Shown here one piece after another: positions 34,965 through 44,210 of a DNA stretch of 64,000 nucleotides (positions are counted from its first letter, which is position 1; the number at the start of each line of letters is the position of its first letter). The position numbers and the translations under genes are program-made. Under the pieces are notes generated by a model. The model was not told the DNA's origin, made no database searches, and worked only from the letters and a program-made list of their open reading frames with translations. The stretch is taken from the NCBI RefSeq assembly GCF_900163665.1, contig NZ_FUIA01000002.1, positions 1 to 64,000 on the forward strand, read 5' to 3'. The stretch comes from Frigoribacterium sp. JB110 (GTDB taxonomy: Bacteria > Actinomycetota > Actinomycetes > Actinomycetales > Microbacteriaceae).

Positions 34965-35570
34965 TTATTGCACGACAGCCACGATCAGGGCAATGCCGAA
35001 AAGGATGAGGAAGCCTCCAGCTATCTTCGTGAGCCAGGGCACGACGCGTGCCAACCGGGCGAGGGCTCTGCGGGATCCGAGGGCGACCGCAATGATGACA
35101 TCCCAGACGAGCACAATGGTGAACATCCAGGTCCCGTATGCAACGAGTGTGAGTGGTGCTGCCCCAGCGAGCGCAGTGGCGAGGCTGAGATAGAAGAGCG
35201 CGTTCTTGGGGTTGAGCAGGCCAGAAGCGATCCCGAGACCGAAGTTCTTCACCCAAGTGGCCTGCTCGATAGTCATGTCGTCATCGTGACTGAGCCGGGG
35301 CGTTGATCTCATAAACGCGATTCCGATGAACACCAGAAAGGCACCGCCAGCCAGTTGAATCACGACGAGCACGGTCGGGTGCGAGATGATCGAGATCCCT
35401 GAGAATGCTGCCGCGATGAAGATCCCGTTCGCGGCGGCGATGCCCAGGCACGCGCCGGTGGCGTTTCGCCAACCGCTGGTCATTGCGGTGCGGGCGATGA
35501 GAAAGAAATCTACCCCGGGAATGAGCAGCGCCAGAAAGTGTGCGAGAGCCACTGCGGCAAACTGCTCCAT
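34965..35570 (-). CDS. LysE/RhtB-family amino-acid exporter
   Basis: A 201-aa inner-membrane exporter with six hydrophobic segments. The N-terminus FLALLIPGVDFFLIARTAMT carries the LysE-family PGP-like motif as PGVD, and the mid-region SGLLNPKNALFYLSL is diagnostic. It would expel an amino acid or derivative. ATG 35570 follows GGAGGGGAAG. It is 84 bp downstream of an AraC regulator on the same strand, a common pair in which AraC activates LysE. Confidence 0.9.
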   Translation of the reverse strand: MEQFAAVALAHFLALLIPGVDFFLIARTAMTSGWRNATGACLGIAAANGIFIAAAFSGISIISHPTVLVVIQLAGGAFLVFIGIAFMRSTPRLSHDDDMTIEQATWVKNFGLGIASGLLNPKNALFYLSLATALAGAAPLTLVAYGTWMFTIVLVWDVIIAVALGSRRALARLARVVPWLTKIAGGFLILFGIALIVAVVQ

Positions 35571-35654
35571 ACTTCCCCTCCGATCTTGACGGTGAACTCG
35601 TCAAGTCTCGGCGACGGTGAGGGGTGGTGTCTTGTACGTTCGTGCGGCTGCGGC

Positions 35655-36470
35655 TTACGTTGCGGAACGGTATTGGCCCGGTGGGGCGGCGACGTGGGCA
35701 CGAAACACGCGGTGAAAATGGCTCTGGTCGGTGAAGCCCAGAGTGTGGGCGGTATCGGCGAGAGCATGCCCGTCACGGAGCATGTGCCGCGCTTCGATAA
35801 TGCGGGCGTTTTGTCTCCACGCCAACGGTGCCAACCCGGTAGCGCGTTTCACCGAGCGGATCAGCTGGTGCCGCGACATCCCAACCAGAGCCGCCAGGTT
35901 GTCGAGGCTCGGGTTGGATTCGTCATATCGTAGGCGCTCCATCACCGGGTGTAGACGCTCACGAAGGTCGGGGTCAGCGTCGCTGGTCACCACATGGTCC
36001 GGTGCTGCAGCTGAGAGGTCACGCAACAGCATACGAAAATCAGTTTCGAGACGTTCTCGGCTCTCGTCCTCGAAGATGCGGCTGTTCCATGCGCTGAGCC
36101 TCGCGTGCAGGTTCGGGTGGCGCAGGACGGTGATGCTAGAAAATAGTGCCTGTGCAGATCCGTCGGGCGCGAGGTCTGTTGCCCAGCCCTGATCCATGTG
36201 GATCATTTGATAGACCCACCGACCACCATAAGGGTTGCACTGATGCACCTGGTCGGCTGCGATGACAATCACATCACCCGGGCGCAGGTGTACGCTGCCG
36301 CCGAGCGGGCCAGCGAACACCGAGGTACCCGAATCGATGAGCCCGATCGAGAACGTGTCATGCGTGTGTGGGCGGTAGCAGGAATTCTCCTGAGAGGAGC
36401 GTCTCGCCTCGACGTGTGGGATCGTCGTGCTGCGCGCGAACTCCGTCTCCAGTACTTCCTCGGTTTGCAT
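35655..36470 (-). CDS. AraC-family regulator of the LysE exporter
   Basis: A 271-aa protein: N-terminal AraC cupin (RPHTHDTFSIGLIDSG.., LRPGDVIVIAADQVHQCNP) and C-terminal double HTH at about 170-270 (NLAALVGMSRHQLIRSVKRA; ADTAHTLGFTDQSHFHRVFR). The complete form contrasts with the three broken AraC genes around it. The cupin usually senses an amino acid, which fits the downstream LysE exporter. Confidence 0.9.
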   Translation of the reverse strand: MQTEEVLETEFARSTTIPHVEARRSSQENSCYRPHTHDTFSIGLIDSGTSVFAGPLGGSVHLRPGDVIVIAADQVHQCNPYGGRWVYQMIHMDQGWATDLAPDGSAQALFSSITVLRHPNLHARLSAWNSRIFEDESRERLETDFRMLLRDLSAAAPDHVVTSDADPDLRERLHPVMERLRYDESNPSLDNLAALVGMSRHQLIRSVKRATGLAPLAWRQNARIIEARHMLRDGHALADTAHTLGFTDQSHFHRVFRAHVAAPPGQYRSAT

Positions 36471-36473
36471 CGC

Positions 36474-37237
36474 TCAGTCTCGTATCGACCTGAGGCCGCG
36501 GGACACGATGCGCGTGGTTTCGGGGGTGGGGCTTTCTTGAAGCCACCGATCAGCGAACTGCCCGACCCATTCGGGCTGGGTTTTCGAGGCATCATTGATC
36601 CAGTTCGCGACAGAGTCTTGCACATAGCGTGACGTGTCACTGCGTAAGGGTTCGAGGATCTGTAACCCCAGCTCAGGGTCGTGTGTGAGGGCGGCGATAT
36701 GTTTGGCCCACACTCCTCGCGGGCATAGCGCTTCGCTCGTGAACCGGCGGATGCGTTCTGAATCTGTACCTGTCCAAACAGAAAGCACCGTGATGCTCTC
36801 GATGAGGTGCGCTGTGAGCGTGGGCCTGGCCGTCATCCACGCCCATTCCCGAACCGCGAAATGCTGATCATCGGCTGCTGGCCGTAACACTGGCAGCAAG
36901 GTTTCGGCGGTTTGGAAGATCGGGCCAGCAGCAACCGCGAAACATGCCCACCCACGCACCGTGTCTGAGCGGTGCGTAGCTCAGCGATCCGGGTCTGCAG
37001 TACCAAGATGATTGTGCAGTGCCTCGCCGATGGGTTGCATCCTCGCCAAAATTCCCTGGCTTTGCGTCGCACGTGCAGCGTCATGCAAACGTTCAGGAGC
37101 GTCAGGGAGCACATTGCGCAGCAACACCCCTGATCGATCGCTAATGCTTCGGTGGGCGTGCTCGTTGCAATACTCCCAGCCTGTAACTGCTGCAACCGTT
37201 CGGGCACAAACCCTGCAACCGTTCTAGGACGACTCAT
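36474..37237 (-). pseudogene. DNA alkylation repair (AlkD-like) gene, decayed
   Basis: HEAT-repeat AlkD-like coding sequence from ATG 37237, broken twice. A frameshift after ..ALAIDQG (the protein continues VLLRNVLPDAPERLHDAARA in the next frame) is followed by an in-frame TGA after ..GTADPDR. The rest reads on from about 36996 (RGWACFAVAAGPIFQTAETL ..) to 36474 with family motifs REWAWM and YVQDSVANWINDASK. Intact AlkD-like enzymes remove alkylated bases. It overlaps the MarR gene by 14 bp. Confidence 0.75.
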
Positions 37238-37724
37238 GACCCCCCTTCGTTGGTGCTCCTGATCTCAGGTTGTGCCGTAGCTGTTCCAGACTCGAGATAA
37301 TGTCTTGCGGCGTCGCAACCTTGTCCGCGATCTGGCGCAACCACTCCTTGTATACGGGTACGAGTTCTTTCACAACAGCGACCCCAGCCTCCGTGAGCTT
37401 GATGTTGTGCGAACGGCGGTCTCCTGGCGCGGCCATGCGCACGACAAAGTCACTTTTGACCAGCCCTTCAAGAAGACCAGTGACCGTTGCGCGAGTCACC
37501 CCAAGCCGCTCGGCGATCCACCCGGGACTCGCGTCATCACGCTCGCTGACCGCGAGCAACACTGCGAACCTTCCCTCGGAAAGCCCATGCCGCGCCAGCA
37601 GGTGGGCGCATGCGTCATCGATGCGCCGCGCCGCAGACAGCACCGCCATCACGACTTGAGCAGACTCATCGTGATCAACGTGAGCCAGCAAAAAGTCGTG
37701 TTTGACGACCACACCCTTATTCAT
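37224..37724 (-). CDS. MarR-family regulator
   Basis: A protein of about 166 aa with a winged helix (DDASPGWIAERLGVTRATVT, GLLEGLVKSDFVVR, wing GDRRSHNIKLTEAG) and dimerising end helices. ATG 37724 was chosen; the frame opens earlier without support. It is followed directly by the decayed AlkD-like gene, which overlaps its end, so it probably controlled that gene or itself. The ligand is unknown. Confidence 0.88.
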   Translation of the reverse strand: MNKGVVVKHDFLLAHVDHDESAQVVMAVLSAARRIDDACAHLLARHGLSEGRFAVLLAVSERDDASPGWIAERLGVTRATVTGLLEGLVKSDFVVRMAAPGDRRSHNIKLTEAGVAVVKELVPVYKEWLRQIADKVATPQDIISSLEQLRHNLRSGAPTKGGHESS

Positions 37725-37800
37725 TAAGTGCCATACTATCAGGCAGCTAACTAGCCCTCTTTGTGCGGAAAAGGACATCCCAAGCTTTGCTGGCATCGGT

Positions 37801-38214
37801 TCACGAAGTCTGATCGCTCAGCGTGAGGAGTGTGTTCTTCTCGCCACGATGGAAGCGCGCGTAGATGCTCGGCGAGACCCCGTACCGCTGCTTAAACGAC
37901 CGGGAGGCAAGCGTACTGGCACCCCAGCCTGCGCGTGCCGCAGCCTCGCTCACCGAAAGGTCCGTCGTGGCAAGAAGCTCAGCCTGCCGATCCGCCCGAA
38001 GCTGACGAAGAAAAGTCCCGGGAGCGACACCCACATGCGAGCGGAAAAGCCGGGTCAACTGTGACGATGACAGGGCAATCTCCCGAGCGAGTTCATCGAC
38101 GCGCCAGGGGTGATTCAGATTTGCCTGTAGCAGGGCGACTGCCATGGTCACTTCTCGTCTTGGGAACGCCCCGATACGATCGGTGCTGCCTGAGGCAACG
38201 CCGGTCAGTTTTCC
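37801..38214 (-). pseudogene. 3' half of an AraC gene split by an ISL3 element
   Basis: Encodes the double HTH of an AraC-family protein (RVDELAREIALSSSQLTRLF; SVSEAAARAGWGASTLASRS, FKQRYGVSPSIYA). The 5' half is at 39641-40116. Removing the IS and one 8-bp repeat restores a continuous 293-aa frame (..VFDAVGKL-TGVASGSTDR..). It was the last gene of the iron operon running left from 50717. Confidence 0.88.
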
Positions 38215-39640
38215 GGCTCTTCGAAATCAAGGGTGTAGGTGAGGTCTGAAGCCTCCGGCCTCGAGCAGCGATCTCGCGATGTAGTGGGTGAGGTTTCGGA
38301 ACCCGAGTGCGGAGCCGCGGAGGTGCTCGAGGCGGCCGTTGATGGCCTCGGTGGGGCCGTTGCTGGTGCCGGGCCGGTCGAAGAACGCGAGCACGTCGGC
38401 GGCGCGCTGCTTCAACGTCCGCCCGAGTCGGCGGACCTCGGCGAGAACGGCGGGGACGCCGCTGCTGACGGCGTCGATCACTGCGCACATCATCTCCTTG
38501 GCCTTGTTCTTGTCGGGTTCGCGGTAGGCCGCGACGATGCGCTGGTAGATGCCCCACGTCGCTTCGACCTCGACATGCTCCTCGGCGGCGAACACCGCTT
38601 CCAGGCGGGCGGTCTGCTTTTCGGTGAGGAAGCTCGCGCCGGTGTGGAGGGTGCGGCGGACACCGTAGAGCGGGTCGCCGGCGTGACCCCGGTGGCCGAG
38701 GGTGTCCTGCTGGACGCGCTGCCGGGTCCGGTCCAGGGCGTCGCCGGCGAGGCGGACGACGTGGAACGGGTCCATCACCGGGACAGCGTCGGGGAGTTCC
38801 TCGGCCGCGGCAGTCTTGAACCCGGAGAACCCGTCCATCGCGACCACCTCGATCGCCTTCGACCAGTCCGCGGGCCGGGCGGCGAGCCACTGCTTGAACA
38901 CCTGCTTCGAGCGGCCCTCGACCATGTCCAGCAGCCGTGCCGGGCCGGTCTTCTCGCGGGCCGGGGTGAGGTCGATGATCACGGTCACGTACTTGTCGCC
39001 GAACCTGGTGTGTCGCCAGACATGCTCGTCGACACCGATCGTGCTCACCCCGTCGAACCTGGCCGGGTCGTCGATGAGCCGCCGCTTGCCCTCGGCGAGG
39101 ATTGCGGTGTTCGCGGTGTGCCACGACACCCCGAGGCCGGCCGCGGCGCGGGAGACGGTGAGGTGGTCGACCACGATCGCAGTGAGTGCCCACCCGATTC
39201 CGCCGCGGGAGATCTTCGCCCGCGGCGCCGCCGCCTTCGACGTGTCCTGCCGCCAAGTCCGTCGGCAGTGCACGCATCGGTAGCGGCGGACCCGGACCAG
39301 CAGCGTCGTGGGCCGGTGACCGAACGGCTCGTGCGCGAGCGGCCGGGACACGGTGTCCCGCGCCACGCCCTCCGCACCGCACTTCCGGCACCACGGGTCG
39401 TCCTCGATGACGCGGCACTCCAGCACCGCCCGGTCAGGTTCGAGCCGCTGGCCGACGACTTCGAGGCCGAGCTCGTCGAGGCGGCAGAACGTGGTGAGGT
39501 CAGGGTTCGCGAACGTAGGGTGGTGCACGTCGAGGTCTTCCGGCGAATGAGCAGTGTGAGAACTTCCATCCTGGAAGACCTCGACGCCTATCCACGAACC
39601 CGCCGCCGACCCTCGACTACACCCTCAACTGCGAAGAGCC
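38215..39640. mobile_element. ISL3-family insertion sequence, complete
   Basis: Terminal inverted repeats GGCTCTTCGAAATCAAGGGT (left) and GGCTCTTCGCAGTTGAGGGT (right, inverted). An exact 8-bp direct repeat AGTTTTCC flanks both ends (38207-38214 and 39641-39648), the duplication size expected for ISL3. It contains one intact transposase. The clean duplication suggests a recent insertion. Confidence 0.95.
38227..39528 (-). CDS. ISL3-family transposase
   Basis: A 433-aa transposase. An N-terminal zinc-finger pair (CRKCGAE.., CVHCRRTW) and HTH (VSRAAAGLGVSWHTANTAI) precede the DDE_Tnp_ISL3 core: Asp in IGVDEHVWR, Asp in AMDGFSGF, the DPFHVVRLA motif and the late Glu in NGPTEAINGR. All three acidic positions are present and the length is normal, so it is likely active. 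Confidence 0.95.
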   Translation of the reverse strand: MHHPTFANPDLTTFCRLDELGLEVVGQRLEPDRAVLECRVIEDDPWCRKCGAEGVARDTVSRPLAHEPFGHRPTTLLVRVRRYRCVHCRRTWRQDTSKAAAPRAKISRGGIGWALTAIVVDHLTVSRAAAGLGVSWHTANTAILAEGKRRLIDDPARFDGVSTIGVDEHVWRHTRFGDKYVTVIIDLTPAREKTGPARLLDMVEGRSKQVFKQWLAARPADWSKAIEVVAMDGFSGFKTAAAEELPDAVPVMDPFHVVRLAGDALDRTRQRVQQDTLGHRGHAGDPLYGVRRTLHTGASFLTEKQTARLEAVFAAEEHVEVEATWGIYQRIVAAYREPDKNKAKEMMCAVIDAVSSGVPAVLAEVRRLGRTLKQRAADVLAFFDRPGTSNGPTEAINGRLEHLRGSALGFRNLTHYIARSLLEAGGFRPHLHP

Positions 39641-40116
39641 AGTTTTCCTACCGCATCGAACACCTCCGAGGCTCCTGCGAGCACGGTAAAGTCGCTCGTA
39701 GTAGTCTCAGGTTTGTGTGCGAGGCGGAGCAGGCTGGGAGTGAGTTCAAGCAACGCTCCCGGCGAGAGTCGCAACGTTCCGAGCTCAGAATTCTTGTGGA
39801 GAGCACGGTGCAGATGGTGTACCAGAGGGTGTGCTGCAGACAGCCACCGCACCTGATCGGCTAGTAATCCGGGATGAATGTAGAAAGTCACTGTTCGCAT
39901 ATGTTCTGCTGGAAACCCGCGACACTCAATACCATTTGGAATCGTCAAAATACTGCCCGCGCCCAATAGCTCCTCACCTGTTGGAGTGTGCAGGCGTCCC
40001 CATCCTGAGAGCACGAACACGACCTTCACCGCAGCCACACGCAACGGGCCGGACGGAACCTGCGCTGTCTGATCCCGCACTAACACTGGCAGCCCGCCTG
40101 ACCCAAACAAATTCAC
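39641..40116 (-). pseudogene. 5' half of the AraC gene split by ISL3
   Basis: Encodes the N-terminal sensing domain of the AraC regulator (VVFVLSGWGRLHTPTGEELL, GAGSILTIPNGIECRGFPAE). GTG 40116 lies 8 bp downstream of the stop of the ABC gene. Reassembled with 37801-38214 it is 293 aa. It may have been a regulator of the iron operon, placed at its distal end. Confidence 0.8.
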
Positions 40117-40123
40117 TTCATTT

Positions 40124-41722
40124 TCACCAGAGGTCGTTGGTGTTCCGACCACTTGGTGCTCCGAGCGCAATGTGACCTGTCGGCTGCCAGGTTGTGTCCG
40201 CGTCGCGGTGAGTGACGACGATCTTCGTGCATGGGAGCGCGCGGATCGTTTCGGCGATCTTCGCTTCCGTGGCGGTATCGAGGGCGGAGGTCGCCTCGTC
40301 GAGGATGAGGATCGGTGCCTGTTTAAGGAGGGCTCGGGCGATCGCGACTCGTTGGCGTTCACCGCCTGACAGTGCGTTCCCGTGGTGGCCTACTGATTGC
40401 TGAATCCCGAGCGGTGATTGCTCGATGACTTGACCGAGTGCGGCTTGTTTTGCCGCATGGATGATCTCTTCATCGGTGGCCGATGGGTCGCCGAGACGGA
40501 TGTTGTCGGCCAGTGTTCCGTCGAACACGACAGGATCCTGCGGCACATAGCCGATCCGTTGCGCGAGGTCTTCGTATCGCATGTCTGTGAGGTCGACCCC
40601 GCCGAGTTCGATACGCCCATTGTCAGGATCGTCGAACCGCATCAGCAGGGAAAGCAGGGTGCTCTTGCCGCTTCCGGTCGGACCAGTGATGATCGTCGTA
40701 GAGCCCTCGGGCACCTCGGTAGAGATCCCTTTCAGCACGGTGATGTGCGAGACATCATTCACTGTCATCGCATGGCCGACGCTCTGGACAGATTTGGTCG
40801 GCTCGGGTAAGACCGGGGCCGAGAGCACCGCGCGATACCGGTTGATCGTGGTACGCAATTCGTTGATCGAGACCCCCGCCAGGGCGAGAGCATCCAAAGG
40901 TGCAGATGCACGGGCGGTGAGGATGATGAGCGCCAGTGCCGTAGCCGGGTCATCAATGGCTGTCGACGCGATGAAGAGGAGGACACCAGCAAGCGGCAGA
41001 ATGCTCGCGAGACTAGAAACGAAGGTCGCGGGAGTCGATACACGGTTCGTACGCGCGAGCGCAGCCTCTTCCGAGTCCCATCTGTCTTCCAGGCGCGCCA
41101 CGGCTCGGTCTGGCCCTGCGGCGGTCCGCAGCAGTTCGAGGTGATCGATGAATTCCAGGGATGCCTCGGTGGTGGCCTGCTCGACAGTGTTTCGGCCTGC
41201 GTCTGCACGGCTGAGGGCTCGTTGAGCGAGTAGTTGTGCGAGGAACGCGATGATGACAAGCCCGGCCACCAGAAGCATGGTGAGGGGGCCAGCGACGATC
41301 GCGATACCGACAAGCAAGAGAAGCGGGATGAGCGGCGAGAGAATGAACGTCTGCAGCTGATGGGCGGGAACGCTCATCAGGGCGGGGATTGATTGTCCGG
41401 CGACCGTGCCGACAAGAGTTCGGTTCTTCTCGGTGAACCACGAGAGTTTGGCGTGGGAGAAGGCCGCGCCAACTCCTTGGAAGAGATCTCCGGCCAGCCT
41501 TGCCCCGGTGAGGTAGCCGCTGCGCGAGACGAGCACGGTGATAAACAGGGCGACGGCCGCAGTCGCGATCACCATTCCCGGTGGCTGGTGCTTTGCGATC
41601 GCAAGGGCGAGCACGGTGTAGGCCGTCGCCTCGGCCAGCGCGACGAGTGCCCAGCCAAGTGATATGAGTACCAGTCTGCGGCGAGCCGCTGCAGGAAGGG
41701 TCTGGGTGTGCTGCGTGTTCAT
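40124..41722 (-). CDS. ABC half-transporter, YbtQ-like
   Basis: A 532-aa ABC exporter-fold protein with six TM helices (about 15-300) and an ATPase: Walker A GPTGSGKST near 350, Q-loop YVPQDPVVFDGTLADNI, signature LSGGERQR, Walker B ILILDEATSALD. ATG 41722 overlaps the partner stop by 4 bp. It ends 8 bp before the split AraC gene. It pairs with the 535-aa protein upstream, probably to move an Fe-siderophore across the membrane alongside the FecCD-type importer. Confidence 0.88.
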   Translation of the reverse strand: MNTQHTQTLPAAARRRLVLISLGWALVALAEATAYTVLALAIAKHQPPGMVIATAAVALFITVLVSRSGYLTGARLAGDLFQGVGAAFSHAKLSWFTEKNRTLVGTVAGQSIPALMSVPAHQLQTFILSPLIPLLLLVGIAIVAGPLTMLLVAGLVIIAFLAQLLAQRALSRADAGRNTVEQATTEASLEFIDHLELLRTAAGPDRAVARLEDRWDSEEAALARTNRVSTPATFVSSLASILPLAGVLLFIASTAIDDPATALALIILTARASAPLDALALAGVSINELRTTINRYRAVLSAPVLPEPTKSVQSVGHAMTVNDVSHITVLKGISTEVPEGSTTIITGPTGSGKSTLLSLLMRFDDPDNGRIELGGVDLTDMRYEDLAQRIGYVPQDPVVFDGTLADNIRLGDPSATDEEIIHAAKQAALGQVIEQSPLGIQQSVGHHGNALSGGERQRVAIARALLKQAPILILDEATSALDTATEAKIAETIRALPCTKIVVTHRDADTTWQPTGHIALGAPSGRNTNDLW

Positions 41723-43326
41723 CGGGTTCCTCCGGCTACCGTGACCGAGTTGCCGGTGAGCTTGAGCTGTGCTGTGGCGCCCTCGGCCAGTCCATGATCG
41801 TGGGTGACAATCAAGAGCGTCTTCGATTCCTCCATGACGAATGTGTGTAGCTCGCTGACGAGCCGCCCGCTCGTGTCCTTATCCAGCGCGCTGGTGGGTT
41901 CATCGAGCAGGATCACACGGGCATCGGTGAGGAACGCGCGGGCGAGTCCGACTCGTTGACGTTCACCGCCCGACAGGGTGGTCGTCGCGGTATCCAGGGG
42001 GAGGTCGAGTTGCGCACGTCGAAGCGCGGTGCTGATCTCATCATCGGTGGCCTCTGGGGTCGAGAGCGCGATATTTTCGCGGATCGTCCCGGAGAGCACA
42101 TCCCCACCTTGTGGAATGAGTAACACCGAGTCGGGTGACGTCTTCTCGCTGTTCGTCTCCCTGTGGGGGTACCGGATCACGCCGCTTTCGAGCGTTTCCA
42201 GCCCGGCAATAGTACGTAGCAGCGTGGTCTTGCCGCTGCCACTGGGGCCGGTTATCGCGGTGACTAATCCTGGTGAGAATGTGTGGGAAAGACTGTGGAT
42301 GAGTGTGCGGTCGTCCTGACCGATCCGCACGTCGACGAGTTCAAGTCCAGGGTCGTCACTGTGATCGGTTGATCCCGTGACGGTCGGTTCGCGGAGTACC
42401 GCTGCGATGCGTTCGGCCGCGGCGCTGCCCGCTCGTACATAGTCCAGGCCATGCCCAAGGCGCAGCGCCGGGGTGACCACGGCGAGCCCGAACAGCAGCA
42501 TGGCGGCGAGCACTGCCGGCTCTTGGTCGTAGCCGATGGCGTAGGCGATCGCATAGGTTGCGACGGCCTGGAGCAGCGCCACCGCTACGGAAGAGAGTGT
42601 CGCGACCCGTCGCACCCAGGCGACCATGTTCTCGGTGAACCGGCGTGCTGCGTCGGCATAGTTGGCGGTTGCCCCGGCCTGTGCGCTGTAAATGCGGGAC
42701 ACGCGAATGCCGCGTGCGTAGTCGTCGACAGCGGTCCTGATGTCCGTCATCACACGGACCGTTTCGGTTCCGTGTTTCGCTGAGCTTCGCGGCACGATGA
42801 ACAGATAGTAGGCTGCGGCCAGCAGGCCAGGGATCAGCGCAATCAGGGTAAGGGGACCCGCCACTGCGACCAGCAGAGTTACTGTCGCGAGGGGCACCAC
42901 CGCAAGGGTCGCGATTTCCGCGGGCAGATGTGCGACGGTGTGGTGTAGCGCGGCAATGTCTTCGCCTACCAGACGACGCAGCGCGTCAGCGCCATACCGT
43001 GAGACCGTGCTCATCGGCATGTGCGCGAGATGGCGAGCGGTATCGCGCCGTAGCCGTGCGGAGAATCTTGCCTCCCCGTGATGTGCGAGCCACGACGAGA
43101 CGGACAGGAGCAGGCCTCCAATGAGCCAGCAGACACACGCCGAAATCGCATGCGTCAGTGTCACCGCAGCGACGACCTGCACGGTGAACCATAAGGCTCC
43201 GACCATCGTGAGGCCACCAAGCGCGGCGGCGGTAACCGCTGCTGTAAGCACAGGGATCGCGGGGCGCAGTGCGGCCGCAATGGGTGAGGCCGGTGCGGCC
43301 GCAGGGTCATTGTTGAGTGCGGGCAC
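41719..43326 (-). CDS. ABC half-transporter, YbtP-like
   Basis: A 535-aa half-transporter with a TM domain to about 320 and an ATPase (Walker A GPSGSGKTT near 362, signature LSGGERQR, Walker B VILLDEPTSALD). GTG 43326 overlaps the last base of the preceding ATPase stop. The nucleotide domain is compact and closer to CydC-like ABCs than the module A pair. Heterodimer with the next gene. Iron uptake is inferred from the operon. Confidence 0.87.
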   Translation of the reverse strand: MPALNNDPAAAPASPIAAALRPAIPVLTAAVTAAALGGLTMVGALWFTVQVVAAVTLTHAISACVCWLIGGLLLSVSSWLAHHGEARFSARLRRDTARHLAHMPMSTVSRYGADALRRLVGEDIAALHHTVAHLPAEIATLAVVPLATVTLLVAVAGPLTLIALIPGLLAAAYYLFIVPRSSAKHGTETVRVMTDIRTAVDDYARGIRVSRIYSAQAGATANYADAARRFTENMVAWVRRVATLSSVAVALLQAVATYAIAYAIGYDQEPAVLAAMLLFGLAVVTPALRLGHGLDYVRAGSAAAERIAAVLREPTVTGSTDHSDDPGLELVDVRIGQDDRTLIHSLSHTFSPGLVTAITGPSGSGKTTLLRTIAGLETLESGVIRYPHRETNSEKTSPDSVLLIPQGGDVLSGTIRENIALSTPEATDDEISTALRRAQLDLPLDTATTTLSGGERQRVGLARAFLTDARVILLDEPTSALDKDTSGRLVSELHTFVMEESKTLLIVTHDHGLAEGATAQLKLTGNSVTVAGGTR

Positions 43327-44210
43327 TATTCGGTGCCTCCTTCCTTGATCGGAGTTTCCTTGTTCCGATGCCGGTCTCGTCCGAGCGGCACCACCTGCGG
43401 GGTTCCTGCGACGGGATCAGGAACGACGAGACAGCGCAGACCGAACACCTGCTCGACCAGGTCGGAGGTCAGTACCTCAGCCGGTGGGCCCTCGGCGACG
43501 ACACCTCCGTCCTTCATCGCGACGAGATGCGTTGCGTAGCGGGCAGCCTGGTTGAGGTCGTGAAGAACGGCGACAAGGGTGTGCCCGGCAAGGTGGAGGT
43601 CGGTGAATAGTTCCATCAGCTCGATCTGATGGGTCAGGTCAAGGAACGTCGTCGGCTCGTCCAGCAACAGGATTTCGGTCTGCTGTGCCAGCGCCATCGC
43701 GACCCAGACTCGCTGTCGTTGCCCGCCGGAGAGTTCGTCGACGAGCCGGTCTGAGAGTTCATGGATGCCAGTTGCTGCCATCGCGGTAGAGACCGCCTGC
43801 TCATCGTCCGGTGTCCACTGTCGGATCAGTTTCTGGTACGGATACCGGCCGCGAGCGACCAGATCAGCGACTCTGATCCCATCGGGAGCGAGCGAGGTCT
43901 GCGGTAGCAGTCCCAACTTGCGCGCAACCTCTTTGGCCTTGTAGGAATGGATGTCTTGTCCGTCAAGTACCACCCGCCCTGATCCTGGTTTCAGGAGCCT
44001 GGATAGCCCGCGCAGAAGGGTCGACTTGCCGCATGCATTCGGCCCGACGATCACGGTGAAAGACTCATCGGGAATCGACACCGACAGGTTCTCGTTGATG
44101 ACGCGCTTGTCATAGCCGATCGTGGCATTCACCGTCCACAGTCGACTTGTCGGTACGGTCAACTCGGCGGTGTTAGCAGTGGCGAGGGGGTGAGTGTCCA
44201 CTCGTGTCAT
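43326..44210 (-). CDS. Fe-siderophore importer ATPase (FecE/FepC-like)
   Basis: A 294-aa cytosolic ABC ATPase. Walker A GPNACGKSTLLRGL is near 57, Q-loop LLPQTSLAP, signature LSGGQRQRVWVAMALAQ near 160, Walker B ILLLDEPTTFLD, H-loop VLHDLNQAARY. These are hallmarks of the Fe-siderophore/B12 importer class. It energises the two FecCD permeases encoded upstream (44207 and 45283). ATG 44210 overlaps the permease stop. Confidence 0.95.
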   Translation of the reverse strand: MTRVDTHPLATANTAELTVPTSRLWTVNATIGYDKRVINENLSVSIPDESFTVIVGPNACGKSTLLRGLSRLLKPGSGRVVLDGQDIHSYKAKEVARKLGLLPQTSLAPDGIRVADLVARGRYPYQKLIRQWTPDDEQAVSTAMAATGIHELSDRLVDELSGGQRQRVWVAMALAQQTEILLLDEPTTFLDLTHQIELMELFTDLHLAGHTLVAVLHDLNQAARYATHLVAMKDGGVVAEGPPAEVLTSDLVEQVFGLRCLVVPDPVAGTPQVVPLGRDRHRNKETPIKEGGTE

